From assembly GCA_023374045.1 (NCBI GenBank), contig CM041783.1, positions 119,103,503 to 119,167,502 of the forward strand: DNA of 64,000 nt. Reading direction: 5' to 3'. The notes below the pieces were generated by a model, which saw only the letters and a list, made by a program, of their open reading frames with translations, was not told where the DNA came from and did no database searches. The DNA is from Limonium bicolor. Taxonomy: Eukaryota > Streptophyta > Magnoliopsida > Caryophyllales > Plumbaginaceae. Position numbers and translations under genes: made by a program. This document shows, one piece after another, positions 35,736 through 48,545 of the stretch (position 1 is its first letter; the number at the start of each line of letters is the position of its first letter).

Positions 35736-37263
35736 GGTAATACACCAACACCACCATTAACTCCATCTTTGATCTCTTGTAAAATCAAGCTCACTTGTCC
35801 AAATCAAAAACAAACACCACCAATCTCTTCCTCTCATCAAGCTCTTCAATTCTATCTTTTCAAAATCCCAAGAGCTCCATTTCGGTGCCAAGAGGAATCA
35901 CCATGGGAGGAGCTTGAGCTTGTGTTTCTACATATTATTACTCTCATTTGCTTCAAGGTAAGGAAACTCAAAGAAAAATGAAGTTTCCTCCATGTTTTTA
36001 CCTTGACCGAAAATCACCATTAATGGTGCTCATTGTGTTGCTTTGTTCTAGCTCCATTTGAATCTTTCAAGGACTTGGTGGAGTCCTCTCTTGGTAGATA
36101 TTCCAATTCCCTTCAAAGGCCAAGGTAAAATAACTATCTTAATGCTCTTTGAACAATGTAAAACCTAGGGTTTACAATGAGATTAAGCTTGGAGCTTGAA
36201 TACTTATCACATTGTTTGTGTAATGTTTAGAAGTTGACAAGCAACTAAGCTTAGCCGATTTTAAACAAGGAAACAAGAAAAAGTTTGTGAGGAAAAGAGG
36301 TAAATATGCTATCTCAATGTGGTTTAATGCCTTAGGAGAAATGAGCTTATAATGCTTGCTAAAACTACCTAAAGAGCAAATGGTGAATGACTTAGTAAGG
36401 TGTTCTCAAGGAGACTAGTAAAAGAACATATGTCTTGGTGTGTGTAATTGCAGGTCAAAGGCTTATATATTGTGGAAATTCAGTGTTTAAGGTTTATGTA
36501 ATTTAAGGGCCTAAGAGCCATGTTGTTTAAGGGCCTAAGAGCCAAGCATTTAAGTTATGCACTATATTGTGATGTAGTGCTAAATGTGTGAAGTCTTGTG
36601 TATAAAAATGTGTTTGATGGATTTTAGGTGTTTTTGAATGAAATAAGGTAAAAACCTAAGTGGTTGGATGTGAGTATATACAAGAGAAGCTATGGCAAAA
36701 TTTGGAAAAATGTATAAGAAGTTCTAAGTGTTTTAAGTAAGTTTCGTGAACTAGGAAGTGTTAAAGGTGAACAAATGTTTTACTTGGGAAGAAAACATGT
36801 ATTAAGGTGATTTAGAGTGATGCAAGGATTTAGGTGTTATCTTGGAAGTTCTAGGAATTCGATGTGTGTTTTTGAGAATGTATTTAAGTCTTGGAGAAGT
36901 TGTTTAAGGTTTAGGAATGTTGATGTACAAGGAAGAAGTGATGTTTAGGGTAAGATGTGAAAAGGGAGATTTAGTTAGTAAGAAAAGAAGTTTGAGAGAT
37001 GATGTTAAGGTGTATAGGAAACACCTTGGTATGGTGGTCATTAGAGGTGAAATACCACCTAGAAATCTTAAGGAGAAAACATTCCAAGTGCTAGGAATTT
37101 TGTAAGAAATTTGTGAATGATAAAATGGTTTTGGTGAGTGATTTAAAGAGTTAAGCATATGGCTAAAGGTGTGTTTGATGTGCCAAATGATTTTAGAACA
37201 CATTAGGAGGCTTGTGGAAAAGTTTGGAGAAAATTTGACAAGTTTTGGACAACTTCTGGTGTT

Positions 37264-37435
37264 GTCCGACCCAGTGGTCCGACCCAGGGTGGGTCGGACA
37301 GCTCTGTTTTAGTCACCGGTTGGAGTTTCTGGAATGGTCCGACCCAGATGGTTGGGTCGGACATGGGTCGGACAGTGTGTTCTAAGTCTCTGGAATGGTC
37401 CGACCCAGATGGTTGGGTCGGACGGTGGGTCGGAC
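37264..37435 (+). repeat. Beta palindrome cluster (copy 5)
   Basis: It matches 14432-14604 apart from a 1-nt difference in a spacer (GGACAGTG against GGACATGTG). Confidence 0.85.
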
Positions 37436-39336
37436 GGCCCAAAGTATGTAAAAAAATTTGTTTAAGGTTATAGGATGATGGGGAATATTAAGTAATGATG
37501 TTATAAGATTACAAAGGACATGTTAAGTGAGTTATAATGACAATTTAGTGGGGGAAAAGTTGTATTAAATGTAAAGGTAAAACAAGTTAAAATTGTAAAG
37601 TTATGTAACTAAGTTAACGGGGAAAAGTTATAAGCATTAGACATTAAATGATCGTGCTACCCCGATGTTAATAAAAGTACATGTAATGTTATCAGTTGTT
37701 CGAGAATTGCTCGAGGAACGTAAATGGACGTGATAAAGTGGACTCCGGTGACAGGTATGGTTTTCTTCAACCTGTGTCCTACCGGATTACACCGGCTTGT
37801 ATGCCAATGTGTTTTTCTGTATGTTTGCCACGTTGTAAGATAAAACATGTAATGAGTTTACAGTAATTCATATATGTGGCGTGTTCAACTCCGATACCAT
37901 TTAACCTCGGCAGTGTTAACCTTAGTTAACTGAGTCTAGGATCACATGAGAGTTCGGTATTCGGATTAAACGACCCAAACCATGGGGCGTTCTAACCACG
38001 GCTATGCGTGAGTTGATTATGTGATGTTGTGTATGTGAACGTAGGGATCTCCCTTGTATGTTTAACCCAGTTCTAATACTGTATGAGTGTAGTTATGATA
38101 GACTCCATAGTGGGGTTCTAACTAATATCTAAAAGTAAGTATGTACTAACAGTAATGAGGAATCCGGTTTGGCCGGTCGCGCGTTGTTTGGGAGAGGGTA
38201 TCCTTCTTAGCCTTACCCTTCTCTTTGTTATGGTTGTTTCCCTCACGGGTTATGATCTCCCATAGCTCACTCCAAAGCTTAGCTATTCTGACTTATGATC
38301 GGTTTAGGGGGAACATGTGTTTGTGTGGTGTGTTCGGGCCTCCAAACCCGAACCATCTTAACTTAAGTTACTGTCCGACTATTAGGACGGTAATGAGTGT
38401 TGTTGTTGTATAACGAGCTTACCATGGGGGTGACACCATTCTCTAGGCTCACCAGTGATTTAACTATGTTTGGGTCGGTTCCTAAGAGGACCGTTCCCGT
38501 TATGTTATGTGATGTTGTTGTAAAGTAAATCCTATTGTGATGTTATCATGTGCACGTGGAAACGTGAAGGGTGTTGTTATGTTTGGTTATGTGAGGAATA
38601 TTATATGTTGTAAGATATGGAGTGTGTGGATCATGGATATGAATCCCAGTTTGTGAAAAGAGGCGTTTAAGGATAACCCGATTTAAGGGTAAATGTCGCC
38701 TATTAAGGAAGTAGCTCCATTAGAGGAGGAACACTCTAGGGATAATGAATACCATGAGTGACTTATTAAGTAAGGATATATTATCCGTTGTTGAGCCCGT
38801 TGAGGCGAAATGTTATGTGTTGTGTGTTTACAGTTGCATGCACGATTTAAATATAATCAATCGCATGCTAAGACGACAATTAGTTGTGCGTGGCCCGGTA
38901 GCATGTGGGCTGCGGGATTACCATACCAGGAAAGGTGCTGAGCCCCTTGGGGGCCACCTTTCTCTTCTTTTCCTATTTCAGGTACAAGGAGCTGGAAGCC
39001 GTTCGAGAGTAGGACGGGGTAGTCGTTGTACATGGGTAATCGTTTATGTTGTATATATACAGTAGGTGTAGTAAGACCGAAATTGTCATCGGCATTAGTT
39101 ATAAATACTCGGTATAGTTGGAAGGTGTACGTTGTTGTTGTTGTTAATGGAAAGGGATAGTAATGTGTAGTAGCTCGGGAATTTAGCCCATCAGACCGGT
39201 ACAACGTGTATGTATTAGCCTTGTTAGCCACGTGGGTGGCTAACGGCGTGTAACACCAACGAGTTAAGTAATGTGATGAGGTTGTTTTTCCGCTGCAGTT
39301 TATTGTAAGTGTGTTAATGTTGGATGGGGTGTTACA

Positions 39337-40520
39337 AAAAGTGGTATCAGAGCGAAGTATCGCTCTGATGACTGAATTACCGAGCTTAGGAAGTACCGAG
39401 TTAGGATTTAAGGGTTGAGTGATAGCGTGAGAGATACGCTAGATAGGAATTTCCAGTGTGTACTGGAAACCTACAATAACCATCCCACCCTCCACAATCC
39501 CTGTTTTATAACTTGGGAGAGAACGCCAGAGAGATGGAAGTCCACTCTTACTCGGGAATACCCGATCTGGCTGTTATTAAATACCTTTAGGGTATGGAGA
39601 ACCTGTCATACGGTAGATCCCGAAAACTGGGAATCCCGGAGACGGTCTCCATCTGAACAATGTTAACCGCATTTAATAGCGAAGAATGGAGGATTTTGTG
39701 TGTAAGAGAATAGAATTTCCGGCAACCTGGGTCGACATGCAGAGCAGTCGAGAATAACCAGCTTGCAACGCACCGACCGTGCAACAGGCAAGAAGTGGAT
39801 TCATGAAACCCGAGACGAGTGTCTACGGAACCATAATTGATAAATAATACACCAACGGTATACCAACCGACAAGGGAGACTACGACGTAGTGCCCAAATA
39901 CGTGGAACGGGCTACAAGGAGAATACAATACTAAGAAAAGGGGTCTCCCAGAATGGGAAACACCCTAGTTGATGATCGTCATGTGAAGACAGTGAGAAGT
40001 CACCTAGAAGAGTCATTGTCAAGGCAGTAAGATCAGTGAGGGCCAACAAGGCCACTGATGACAGTATGGGTAAAAACAATACCACAACCGGTATGTGTTA
40101 AACCGATAGCCAGTTAGCATGGCGCACTCGCCATAGCAAGTGCTGCTATGACAGGGTTGTTCGGGAAATTTATAACCACTACAAAGTACTTAGTAAAGTA
40201 CTAGAAGGTTAAATGTGATCGTCATAACAGTGGAAGGGCCTGTTAGCCTAACCCCTGTAATTGTAAGTACACCAGTCAGCAAGAAGCTAGACTTGGTTAA
40301 GGTAAGAAGATGTTGTGAAATCATGAAAAATTTCTTTCAAACCCGATTTATTCAAACCCTTTTCTTTTCAAAACCAAAATTTCTTTCAAACCAACACTTC
40401 TTTCTAACCTTCTTTTAAACCAAACCAGTAAAACCCAAGGGCAGTTGATAAAGATACAACAGTGGATAAACTTTCCCTCGATTAAGTTCGGGAAGCAAGG
40501 AACGAATATTGTCACGGGAC
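39337..40520 (+). mobile_element. Beta A segment, first rung of the A-LTR ladder
   Basis: It starts with AAAAG and the PBS (39342-39353) and ends GTCACGGGAC (target copy at 40516-40520), directly before the alpha-type start of the next LTR. It is collinear with 16498-17673. No gene is seen. With the following LTR it forms a 5.58-kb unit repeated at 44913 and 50457. Confidence 0.88.
39342..39369 (+). promoter_or_regulatory. PBS and PBS hairpin
   Basis: The PBS is 39342-39353 and the hairpin 39346-39369. Arms and loop are intact. Confidence 0.88.
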
Positions 40521-41236
40521 TGAAATACCCCAAACCTTGATATGCGGTTTAAATATTAAAATATGGTATGTAAAGGCTAAAAGTGCCTTAGGAACATCAG
40601 TGTACAATTTAAACCATAGTAAAATGCAATAAAGCATTAAGACACAGTTTGAGCAAAAACATGCTCTAAGCTATGAGCGAACTTGGTTAGGACCCAAAGA
40701 GCCTACCAAGGCTTAATAATATTCAAGTATGATTTAATTAGGCTAATTAAGTCCTTAGGAAACTTTGGTAGACAATGAAACCAAACAAAACACAAATAAA
40801 TACCTTAAAGTCAATAAGAGCAAAATGTGCTCTAAGCTTGGGATAAATTTGTATAAGACCTAATGGTCATACCTATACCTTATAAATATGTTAATGAACA
40901 TATTAAATCAATTACCAAAGAAAACCAAGCTTGAAAACAAGTTAAAACACAAAATGTGCTTTAAGGAGTCTTAAAGCACGTTTTTGAAAAATTGTCTTGT
41001 AAATGAGTTTTGAATGGCTAAATGTCCATCATTACTCTTTAATTAACATGTGTACTATATAGTATCACATTTGGAAGTCTATATCAATGGGAAATCAAAA
41101 TTTCACAACAATGTGCCTTGTTTTTGTGAATAGTGATTTTATAAGCTAGTTTGTAACATATGATGTTATAAGTATTAAATGAGTCAATAAAGACTATAAT
41201 ACCCCTAGACTAAAAAGGGGGCCGGTTTTTGAAGTA

Positions 41237-41404
41237 ATGAGTCACCAAACATGTTAACTTATTAAGTAAATAAAGATGACTCATAAGTTACTATTTGCTT
41301 TAAGTCATAAATATCTTCAAAAACAAACCAAACTCACTTCTCTCATTTCTTTCTTCATTTCACACGGTTCCCTTCCTATTCTACCTTTCTTCTTTCTGTT
41401 CTCA
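41237..41404 (+). promoter_or_regulatory. LTR promoter-like block (chimeric copy 6, alpha portion)
   Basis: CATAAATA is at 41306-41313. The layout is alpha-type. Confidence 0.57.
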
Positions 41405-42830
41405 CGTTAATACAGCACCACCACCATGGAAGTCCACCTTTGAACCCTTGTAAAATCTAACTCATTATCCAAATCAAAAACAAACACCACCATTCTCTTT
41501 GTCTCATCAAGCTCTTCAATTCTATCCTTTCAAAACTTCAAAAGCCCCATTTCGGTGCCATGGAGTTCCACCATTGAAGGAGCTTGAGCTTGTCTTTCCA
41601 CATATTATTGATCTCCTTTGCTTCTAGGTAAGGAATCTCAAAGAAAAATCAAGTTTCCTTCCATGTTTTGTGTGTGACCGAAAATACTCATTGATGGAGC
41701 TCTTTGTGTGACCTTGTTCTAGCTTCATTCCAATCTCTTAGGACTAGGTGGAGTCCTCTCTTGATATATATTCAAGCTCTCTTTCCATTCCAAGGTAAAA
41801 CAATCATTTTAATACCTTAAGATAATATATGTAAACCTAGGGTTTACAATGAGATGAAGCATAAAGCTTATATACTCATTTCAATGTTGGTATATGTTTA
41901 GTAGTTGACAAGGAATGAAATGCCTTACCGGTTTTAAGAGGAAACAAGAAAGAAGTTTGAGTGGAAAAGAGGTAAATATGCTATCTCAATGTGGTTTAAT
42001 GCCTTAGTAGAAAAGAGCTAATAATGCTTGTTAAAACTATCTAAAGAGCTAATGGTACATGACTTAGGAAAATGTTCTCAAGGAGACTAGTAAAAGGACA
42101 TATGTCTTGTTGGTTGTATTTGCAGGTCAAAGGCTTATATATTGTGGAAATTCAGTGTTTAAGGTTTAAGCAATTTAAGGGCCTAAGAGCCATGCTATTT
42201 AAGGGCCTAAGTGCCAAGCAATTTAAGTTATGCACTATATTGTGATGTAGTGTAAGTTTGGTGAAGTCTTGTGTGTGATGGTGTTCTTGATGGATTTAGG
42301 TGTTCTTGAGTGTTTAATGGTGAAAACTATGAGCCTTGGAATGAGGATGTGCTAAGAGAACCCATGGCAAATTTGTAAAATGTATAAGGAGTTTTAAGTG
42401 CTTGAATGAACTTGGGTGAACTAGGAATTGTTAGGAATGAGTAAATGTTTCACTAAGGAAGAAAACGTGCATTAAGGTGTTACAAGGATTTAGGTGCTAT
42501 CTTGGAAGTTCTAGGAATTCAAGGTGTGTTTTGAGAATGTATTTAAGTCTTGGAGAAGTTTGTTTAAGGTTTAGGTAATGTTGGTATCCAAGGAATAATG
42601 ATGTTTAGATAAGGTTTTGAGAAATTCAAGAAGTTGTGAAAAGAGGATTTTGTTTTGTAAGAAAGGATGTTTGGATGATGATGTTTGTGTGGAAGATATG
42701 TCCTGGTATAATGGTTAGAATAGGCATGAAACATCACTTAGAAACCTAAGGAGAAGATACTATAAGTGTTGGAAGCTTTGGAGGAATTTGGTTAAGTGTT
42801 TAAAGACTTGGAAATTGAATGTTTTGCCGT

Positions 42831-43008
42831 GTCCGAACTTCCGTCCGGACATGGAAGTTCGGACAGGCTCTGTTGGGTAAAGGATTTTCCCACTCTCGAA
42901 CTGTGTCCGAACTTGGGAAGTCCGGACACAAGTTCGGACGTGTATATGGGTTTCAGTATTAGGTCTCGGCTTGCGTCCGAACTTGGAGGTTCGGACACAA
43001 GTTCGGAC
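42831..43008 (+). repeat. Alpha palindrome cluster (copy 6, chimeric LTR)
   Basis: It is alpha-type, placing this part of the chimeric LTR on the alpha side of its switch. Stems are intact. Confidence 0.85.
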
Positions 43009-44912
43009 AGGCCACTGTATGGACCAAAATTGTTGTTTTAAGGTATGGAAATGATGTGTAATGATGGGGATTGATAGGTAATGATGTTATAAGGTTGCTA
43101 AGGACATGTTAGGTGAGTTTTAATGACAATTTGGTGGGTGAAAAGTTGGAGTAAAATGAAGGAGTGAAACATGTTTAAAATGTAAAGTTATTCAACCAAG
43201 TTAACGGGGAAAAGTTATAAGCATTAGACTTTAAACGAACATGTTACCCCAATGTTAATAAAAGTACATGTAATGTTATCAGTTGTTCGAGAATTGCTCG
43301 AGGAACGTAAGTGGACGTGATAAAGTGGACTCCGGTGACAGGTATGGTTTTCTTGCAACCTGTGTCCTACCGGATTACACCGGCTTGTATGCCAATGTGT
43401 TTTTGTATGTTTGCCACGTTATAAGATAAATCATGAAACGAGTTTACAGTCGTTATTGTTGTTGTATGTTTACGTGCCGATACCGGTAACCTCGAATGCG
43501 CTTGAAGGGCTAGTTAACCACTATTAGGTAAACGTAGGAGAACGGTATCCGGTAACAACGTTTCCGACTTAAGGAACGTTCTAACCACGGCTATGCGTGA
43601 GTTGGATATGTGATGTTTGTGTGTGATGTTTGTAGGTGAATGTATGACTCTCCCTTCCCTTGTGTGTGTCTAACAAGACTTAACCCAATGTGTGATTGTT
43701 TAACTAAGTTCAATGATGAACTTCTGACAAGTGCTAACGGGGGGAGTGAGGAGTCCGGTCTGTTCCGGCCACGCGTGTGAGTATGGGGGTCGTTGTCATA
43801 GCAGGTTCGATCCTCTGTATGTTATGGTTGTTTTCCAATTTGGTTCCCAACCTTCCCTATAGCTTAACCAAGGCTATTACTGACTCATGTCGGGCCACAG
43901 GGGCATACTATTGTTATGTTTGTTTCGGTGTGCTTGGATCACTATATCCGAGACACCTTGTGTTAAGTTAACCGTTCATTTAACGAGACGGTAACGAGTT
44001 AAGTAACGAGCTTATCATGAGACTGGCAACATTCTCTAGGCTCACCAGTGTATTAACAATGTTTGGGTCGGTTCCTAAGAGGACCATGCCCGTTATGTTA
44101 TGTATCTTTGTTTGATGCAATATCGATTGCGGTGTTATGATGTGCACGTGGAAACGTGCAAAGTGTTGTTATGTTGTTATGTATGTATGTTATATGTTGT
44201 AAAATGTGGAGTATGTGGATTATGGATATGAATCCCAGTTTGAGAAAAGAGGCATTTAAGGATAACCCGATTTAAGGGTAAGTGTCGTCTGTTAAGGAAG
44301 TAGCTCCATTAGAGGAGGAACACTCTAGGGATATTGAATACCTTGAGTGACTTATTAAGTATGGATATATTATCCGTTTGATGAGCCCGTTGAGGCGAAA
44401 TGATTATGTGTTGTCTGTTTACAGTTGCATGCATGACTTAAAATAATCAACCGCATGCTAAGACGACAATTAGTTGTGCGTGGCCCGGTAGCATGTGGGC
44501 TGCGGGATTACCATACCAGCAAAGGTGCTGAGCCCCTTGGGGGCCACCTTTCTCTTCTCTCCTATTTCAGGTACAAGGAGCTGGAAGCCGTTCGAGAGTA
44601 GGACGGGTAGTCGTTGTACATGGGAACATTTATGTTGTATATATACAGTAGGTGTAGTAAGACCGAAATTGTCGGCATTAGTTATAAATACTCGGTATAG
44701 TTGGAAGGTGTACGTTGTTGTTGTTGTTAATGGAAAGGGATAGTAATGTGTAGTAGCTCGGGAATTTAGCCCATCAGACCGGTACAACGTGTATTATAGC
44801 CTTGTTAGCCACGTGGGTGGCTAACGGCGTGTAACACCAGCGTTAAGTAATGTGATGAGGTTGTTTTTCCGCTGCAGTTTATTGTAAGTGTGTTGTTGGA
44901 TGGGGTGTTACA

Positions 44913-46079
44913 AAAAGTGGTATCAGAGCGAAGTATCGCTCTGATGACTGAATTACCGAGCTTAGGAAGTACCGAGTTAGGATTTAAGGGTTGATGATAG
45001 CGTGAGAGATACGCTAGATAGGAATTTCCAGTGTGTACTGGAAACCTACAATAACCATCCCACCCTCCACAATCCCTGTTTTATAACTTGGGAGAGAACG
45101 CCAGAGAGATGGAAGTCCACTCTTACTCGGGAATACCCGATCTGGCTGTTATTAAATACCTTAGGGTACGGAGAAGCTGTCATACGGTAGATCCCGAAAA
45201 CTGGGAATCCCGAGACGGTCTCCATCTGAACAATGTTAACTGCATTTAATAGCGAGAATGGAGGATTTTTGTGTGTAAGAGAATAGAATTTCCGGCAACC
45301 TGGGTCGACATGCAGAGCAGTCGAGAATAACCAGCTTGCAACGCACCGACCGTGCAACAGGCAAGAAGTGGATTCATGAAACCCAGACGAGTGTCTACGG
45401 AACCATAATTGATAAATAATACACCAACGGTATCAACCGACAAGGAGACTACGACGTAGTGCCCAAATACGTGGAACGGGCTACAAGGAGAATACAATAC
45501 TAAGAAAAGGGGTCTCCCAGAATGGGAAACACCCTAGTTGATGATCGTCATGTGAAGACACTGAGAAGTCACCTAGAAGAGTCATTGTCAAGGCAGTAAG
45601 ATCAGTGATGGGCCAACAAGGCCACTGATGACAGTATGGGTAAAAACATACCACAACCGGTATGTGTTAAACCGATAGCCAGTTAGCATGGCGCACTCGC
45701 CATAGCAAGTGCTGCTATGACAGTTGTTCGGGAAATTTATAACCACTACAAATCTTAGTAAAGTACTAGAAGGTTAAATGTGATCGTCATAACATGAAGG
45801 GCCTGTTAGCCTAACCCCTAATTGTAAGTACACCAGTCAGCAAGAAGCTAGACTTGGCTAAGGTAAAAGATGTTGTGAAATCATGAAAAAATTTCTTTCA
45901 AACCCGATTTATTCAAACCCTTTTCTTTTCAAAACCAAATTTCTTTCAAACCAACACTTCTTTCTAACCTTCTTTTAAACCAAACCAGTAAAACCCAAGG
46001 GCAGTTGATAAAGATACAACAGTGGATAAACTTTCCCTCGATTAAGTTCGGAAGCAAGGAACGAATATTGTCACGGGAC
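44913..46079 (+). mobile_element. Beta A segment, second rung of the ladder
   Basis: It is bounded by the PBS (44918-44929) and target copy GGGAC (46075-46079) and is collinear with the other beta A copies. It has many one-base losses, for example near 45000, 45210, 45255, 45434 and 45750, which make it 1167 bp against 1184 for its neighbours. The losses look like consensus errors rather than old decay because substitutions are rare. No gene is seen. Confidence 0.85.
44918..44945 (+). promoter_or_regulatory. PBS and PBS hairpin
   Basis: The PBS is 44918-44929 and the hairpin 44922-44945. It is intact despite many single-base indels in the surrounding copy. Confidence 0.88.
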
Positions 46080-46793
46080 TGAAATAACCCCAAACCTTGA
46101 TATGCGGTTTAAATATTAAAATATGGTATGTAAAGGCTAAAGTGCCTTAGGAACATCAGTGTCAATTTAAACCATAGTAAAATGCAATAAAGCATTAAGA
46201 CACAGTTTGAGCAAAACATGCTCTAAGCTATGAGCGAACTTGGTTAGGACCCAAAGAGCCTACCAAGGCTTAATAATATTCAAGTATGATTTAATTAGGC
46301 TAATTAAGTCCTTAGGAAACTTTGGTAGACAATGAAACCAAACAAAACACAAATAAATACCTTAAAGTCAATAAGAGCAAAAATGTGCTCTAAGCTTGGG
46401 ATAAATTTGTATAAGACCTAATGGTCATACCTATACCTTATAAATATGTTAATGAACATATTAAATCAATTACCAAGAAAACCAAGCTTGAAAACAAGTT
46501 AAACACAAAATGTGCTTTAAGGAGTCTTAAAGCACGTTTTTGAAAATTGTCTTGTAAATGAGTTTTGAATGGCTAAATGTCCATCATTACTCTTTTAATT
46601 AACATGTGTACTATATAGTATCACATTTGGAAGTCTATATCAATGGGAAATCAAAAATTTCACAACAATGTGCCTTGTTTTTGTGAATAGTGATTTTTAT
46701 AAGCTAGTTTGTAACATATGATGTTATAAGTAATTAAATGAGTCAATAAAGACTATAACCCCTAGACTAAAAAGGGGGCCGGTTTTTGAAGTA

Positions 46794-46960
46794 ATGAGTC
46801 ACCAAACATGTTAACTTATTAAGTAAATAAAGATGACTCATAAGTTACTATTTGCTTTAAGTCATAATATCTTCAAAACAAAACCAAACTCACTTCTCTC
46901 ATTTTCTTTCTTCATTTCACACGGTTCCTTCCTCTTCTACCTTTCTTCTTTCTGTTCTCA
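46794..46960 (+). promoter_or_regulatory. LTR promoter-like block (chimeric copy 7, alpha portion)
   Basis: The TATA-like box has lost one A (CATAATA at 46863-46869), possibly a consensus error. The bZIP motifs are intact. Confidence 0.5.
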
Positions 46961-48367
46961 CGTTAATACAGCACCACCACCATGGAAGTCCACCTTTGAA
47001 CCCTTGTAAATCTAACTCATTATCCAAATCAAAAACAAACACCACCATTCTCTTTGTCTCATCAAGCTCTTCAATTCTATCCTTTCAAAACTTCAAAGCC
47101 CCATTTCGGTGCCATGGAGTTCCACCATTGAAGGAGCTTGAGCTTGTCTTTCCACATATTATTGATCTCCTTTGCTTCTAGGTAAGGAATCTCAAAGAAA
47201 AATCAAGTTTTCCTCCATGTTTTGTGTGTGACCGAAAATACTCATTGATGGAGCTCTTTGTGTGACCTTGTTCTAGCTTCATTCCAATCTCTATGGACTA
47301 GGTGGAGTCCTCTCTTGATTATATTCAAGCTCTCTTTCCATTCCAAGTAAAAATCATTTTAATCCTTAAGATAATATATGTAAACCTAGGGTTTACAATG
47401 AGATGAAGCATAAAGCTTATATACTCATTTCAATGTTGGTATATTGTTTAGTAGTTGACAAGGAATGAAATCCTTACCGGTTTTAAAGAGGAACAAGAAA
47501 GAAGTTTGAGTGGAAAGAGGTAAATATGCTATCTCAATGTGGTTAATGCCTTAGTAGAAAAGAGCTAATAATGCTTGTTAAAACTATCTAAAGAGCTAAT
47601 GGTACATGACTTAGGAAAATGTTCTCAAGGAGACTAGTAAAAGGACATATGTCTTGTTGGTTGTATTTGAGGTCAAAGGCTTATATTTGTGGAAATTCAG
47701 TGTTTAAGGTTTAAGCAATTTAGGGCCTAAGAGCCATGCTATTTAAGGCCTAAGTGCCAAGCAATTAATTATGCACTATATTGTGATGTAGTGTAAGTTT
47801 GGTGAAGTCTTGTGTGTGATGGTGTTCTTGATGGATTTAGGTGTTCTTGAGTGTTTATGGTGAAAACTATGAGCCTTGGAATGAGGATGTGCTAAGAGAA
47901 CCCATGGCAAATTTGTAAAATGTATAAGAGTTTTAAGTGCTTGAATGAACTTGGGTGAACTAGGAATTGTTAGGAATGAGTAAATGTTTCACTAAGGAAG
48001 AAAACGTGCATTAAGGTGTTACAAGGATTTAGGTGCTATCTTGGAAGTTCTAGGAATTCAAGGTGTGTTTTGAGAATGTATTTAGTCTTGGAAAGTTTTG
48101 TTTAAGGTTTAGGTAATGTTGGTATCCAAGGAATAAATGATGTTTAGATAAGGTTTTGAGAAAGGAATTCAAGAAGTTGTGAAAGAGGATTTTGTTTTGT
48201 AAGAAAGGATTTTGGATGATGATGTTTGTGGAAGATATGTCCTGGTATAATGGTTAGATAGGCATGAAACATCACTTAGAAACCTAAGGAGAAGATACTA
48301 TAAGTGTTGGAAGCTTTGGAGGAATTTGGTTAGTGTTTAAAGACTTGGAAATTGAATGTTTTGCCGT

Positions 48368-48545
48368 GTCCCGAACTTCCGTCCGGACATGGAAGTTCGG
48401 ACAGGCTCTGTGGGTAAAGGATTTTCCCACTCTCGAACTGTGTCCGAACTTGGGAAGTCCGGACACAAGTTCGGACGTGTATATGGGTTTCAGTATTAGG
48501 TCTCGGCTTGCGTCCGAACTTGGAGGTTCGGACACAAGTTCGGAC
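48368..48545 (+). repeat. Alpha palindrome cluster (copy 7, chimeric LTR)
   Basis: It is alpha-type, but the first arm reads GTCCCGAACTT with an extra C, which interrupts that stem. This may be a sequencing error. Confidence 0.8.

Larger units (their letters stand above)
12012..39336 (+). mobile_element. Composite nest: beta retrotransposon split by an alpha copy of the same family
   Basis: This is the only complete copy of the nest. The order is beta LTR (12012-16497), beta internal 5' part A (16498-17673), a whole alpha element (17674-31260), beta internal 3' part B (31261-34842) and beta LTR (34843-39336). The beta internal region is cut at GTCACGGGAC, and GGGAC is repeated on the far side of the alpha element. 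The unoccupied sequence GTCACGGGACAATATAAG is seen in the alpha internals at 23207, 57171 and 394. Both beta LTRs share subfamily markers, including palindromes built on GTCCGACCCA. The nest has no outer target duplication because its LTRs continue directly into neighbouring copies. The nested interpretation follows from block order and the target duplication. Confidence 0.9.
34843..39336 (+). repeat. Beta LTR (copy 5), right LTR of the nest
   Basis: This 4494-bp LTR carries beta markers throughout: GTCCGACCCA palindromes at 37264-37435, TATAAATA at 35632-35639, and a 3' end with GTGTAGTAGCTCGG and GGGTGGCTAACGG. It matches copy 2 at an offset of 22831-22839 with only scattered differences. 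It is followed by AAAAG, the PBS and beta A, so it also serves as the left LTR of the next unit. Confidence 0.92.
40521..44912 (+). repeat. Chimeric LTR: alpha 5' part, beta 3' end (copy 6)
   Basis: From TGAAATACCCC to about 44627 it carries alpha 5'-LTR-lineage states (AATATGG, CCCTTGTAAAATC, GTCCGAACTT palindromes at 42831-43008, GCATGCATGACTT near 44428, CATTTATG near 44627). From about 44713 it carries beta states: GTGTACGTTG, GTGTAGTAGCTCGG, GTGGCTAACGG, and TTTTTCCGCTGCAGTTTATTG instead of alpha ATTCCGCTGCAGATTG. The switch lies within 44628-44713. The A that follows is also beta, consistent with a crossover between an alpha 5' LTR and a beta LTR. Several single-base deletions relative to sister copies are present. 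Confidence 0.88.

Noticed and set aside
38857..39231. Antisense open frame of 124 codons, the longest in the window
   Set aside because: It spans the 3' part of a beta LTR, is broken in the sister LTR at 16214-16399 by one-base differences, and has no recognisable domain.
46075..46079. GGGAC before copies 6, 7 and 8 as independent insertions
   Set aside because: The identical left target site in each rung and the absence of matching right copies point to recombination copies of one junction.
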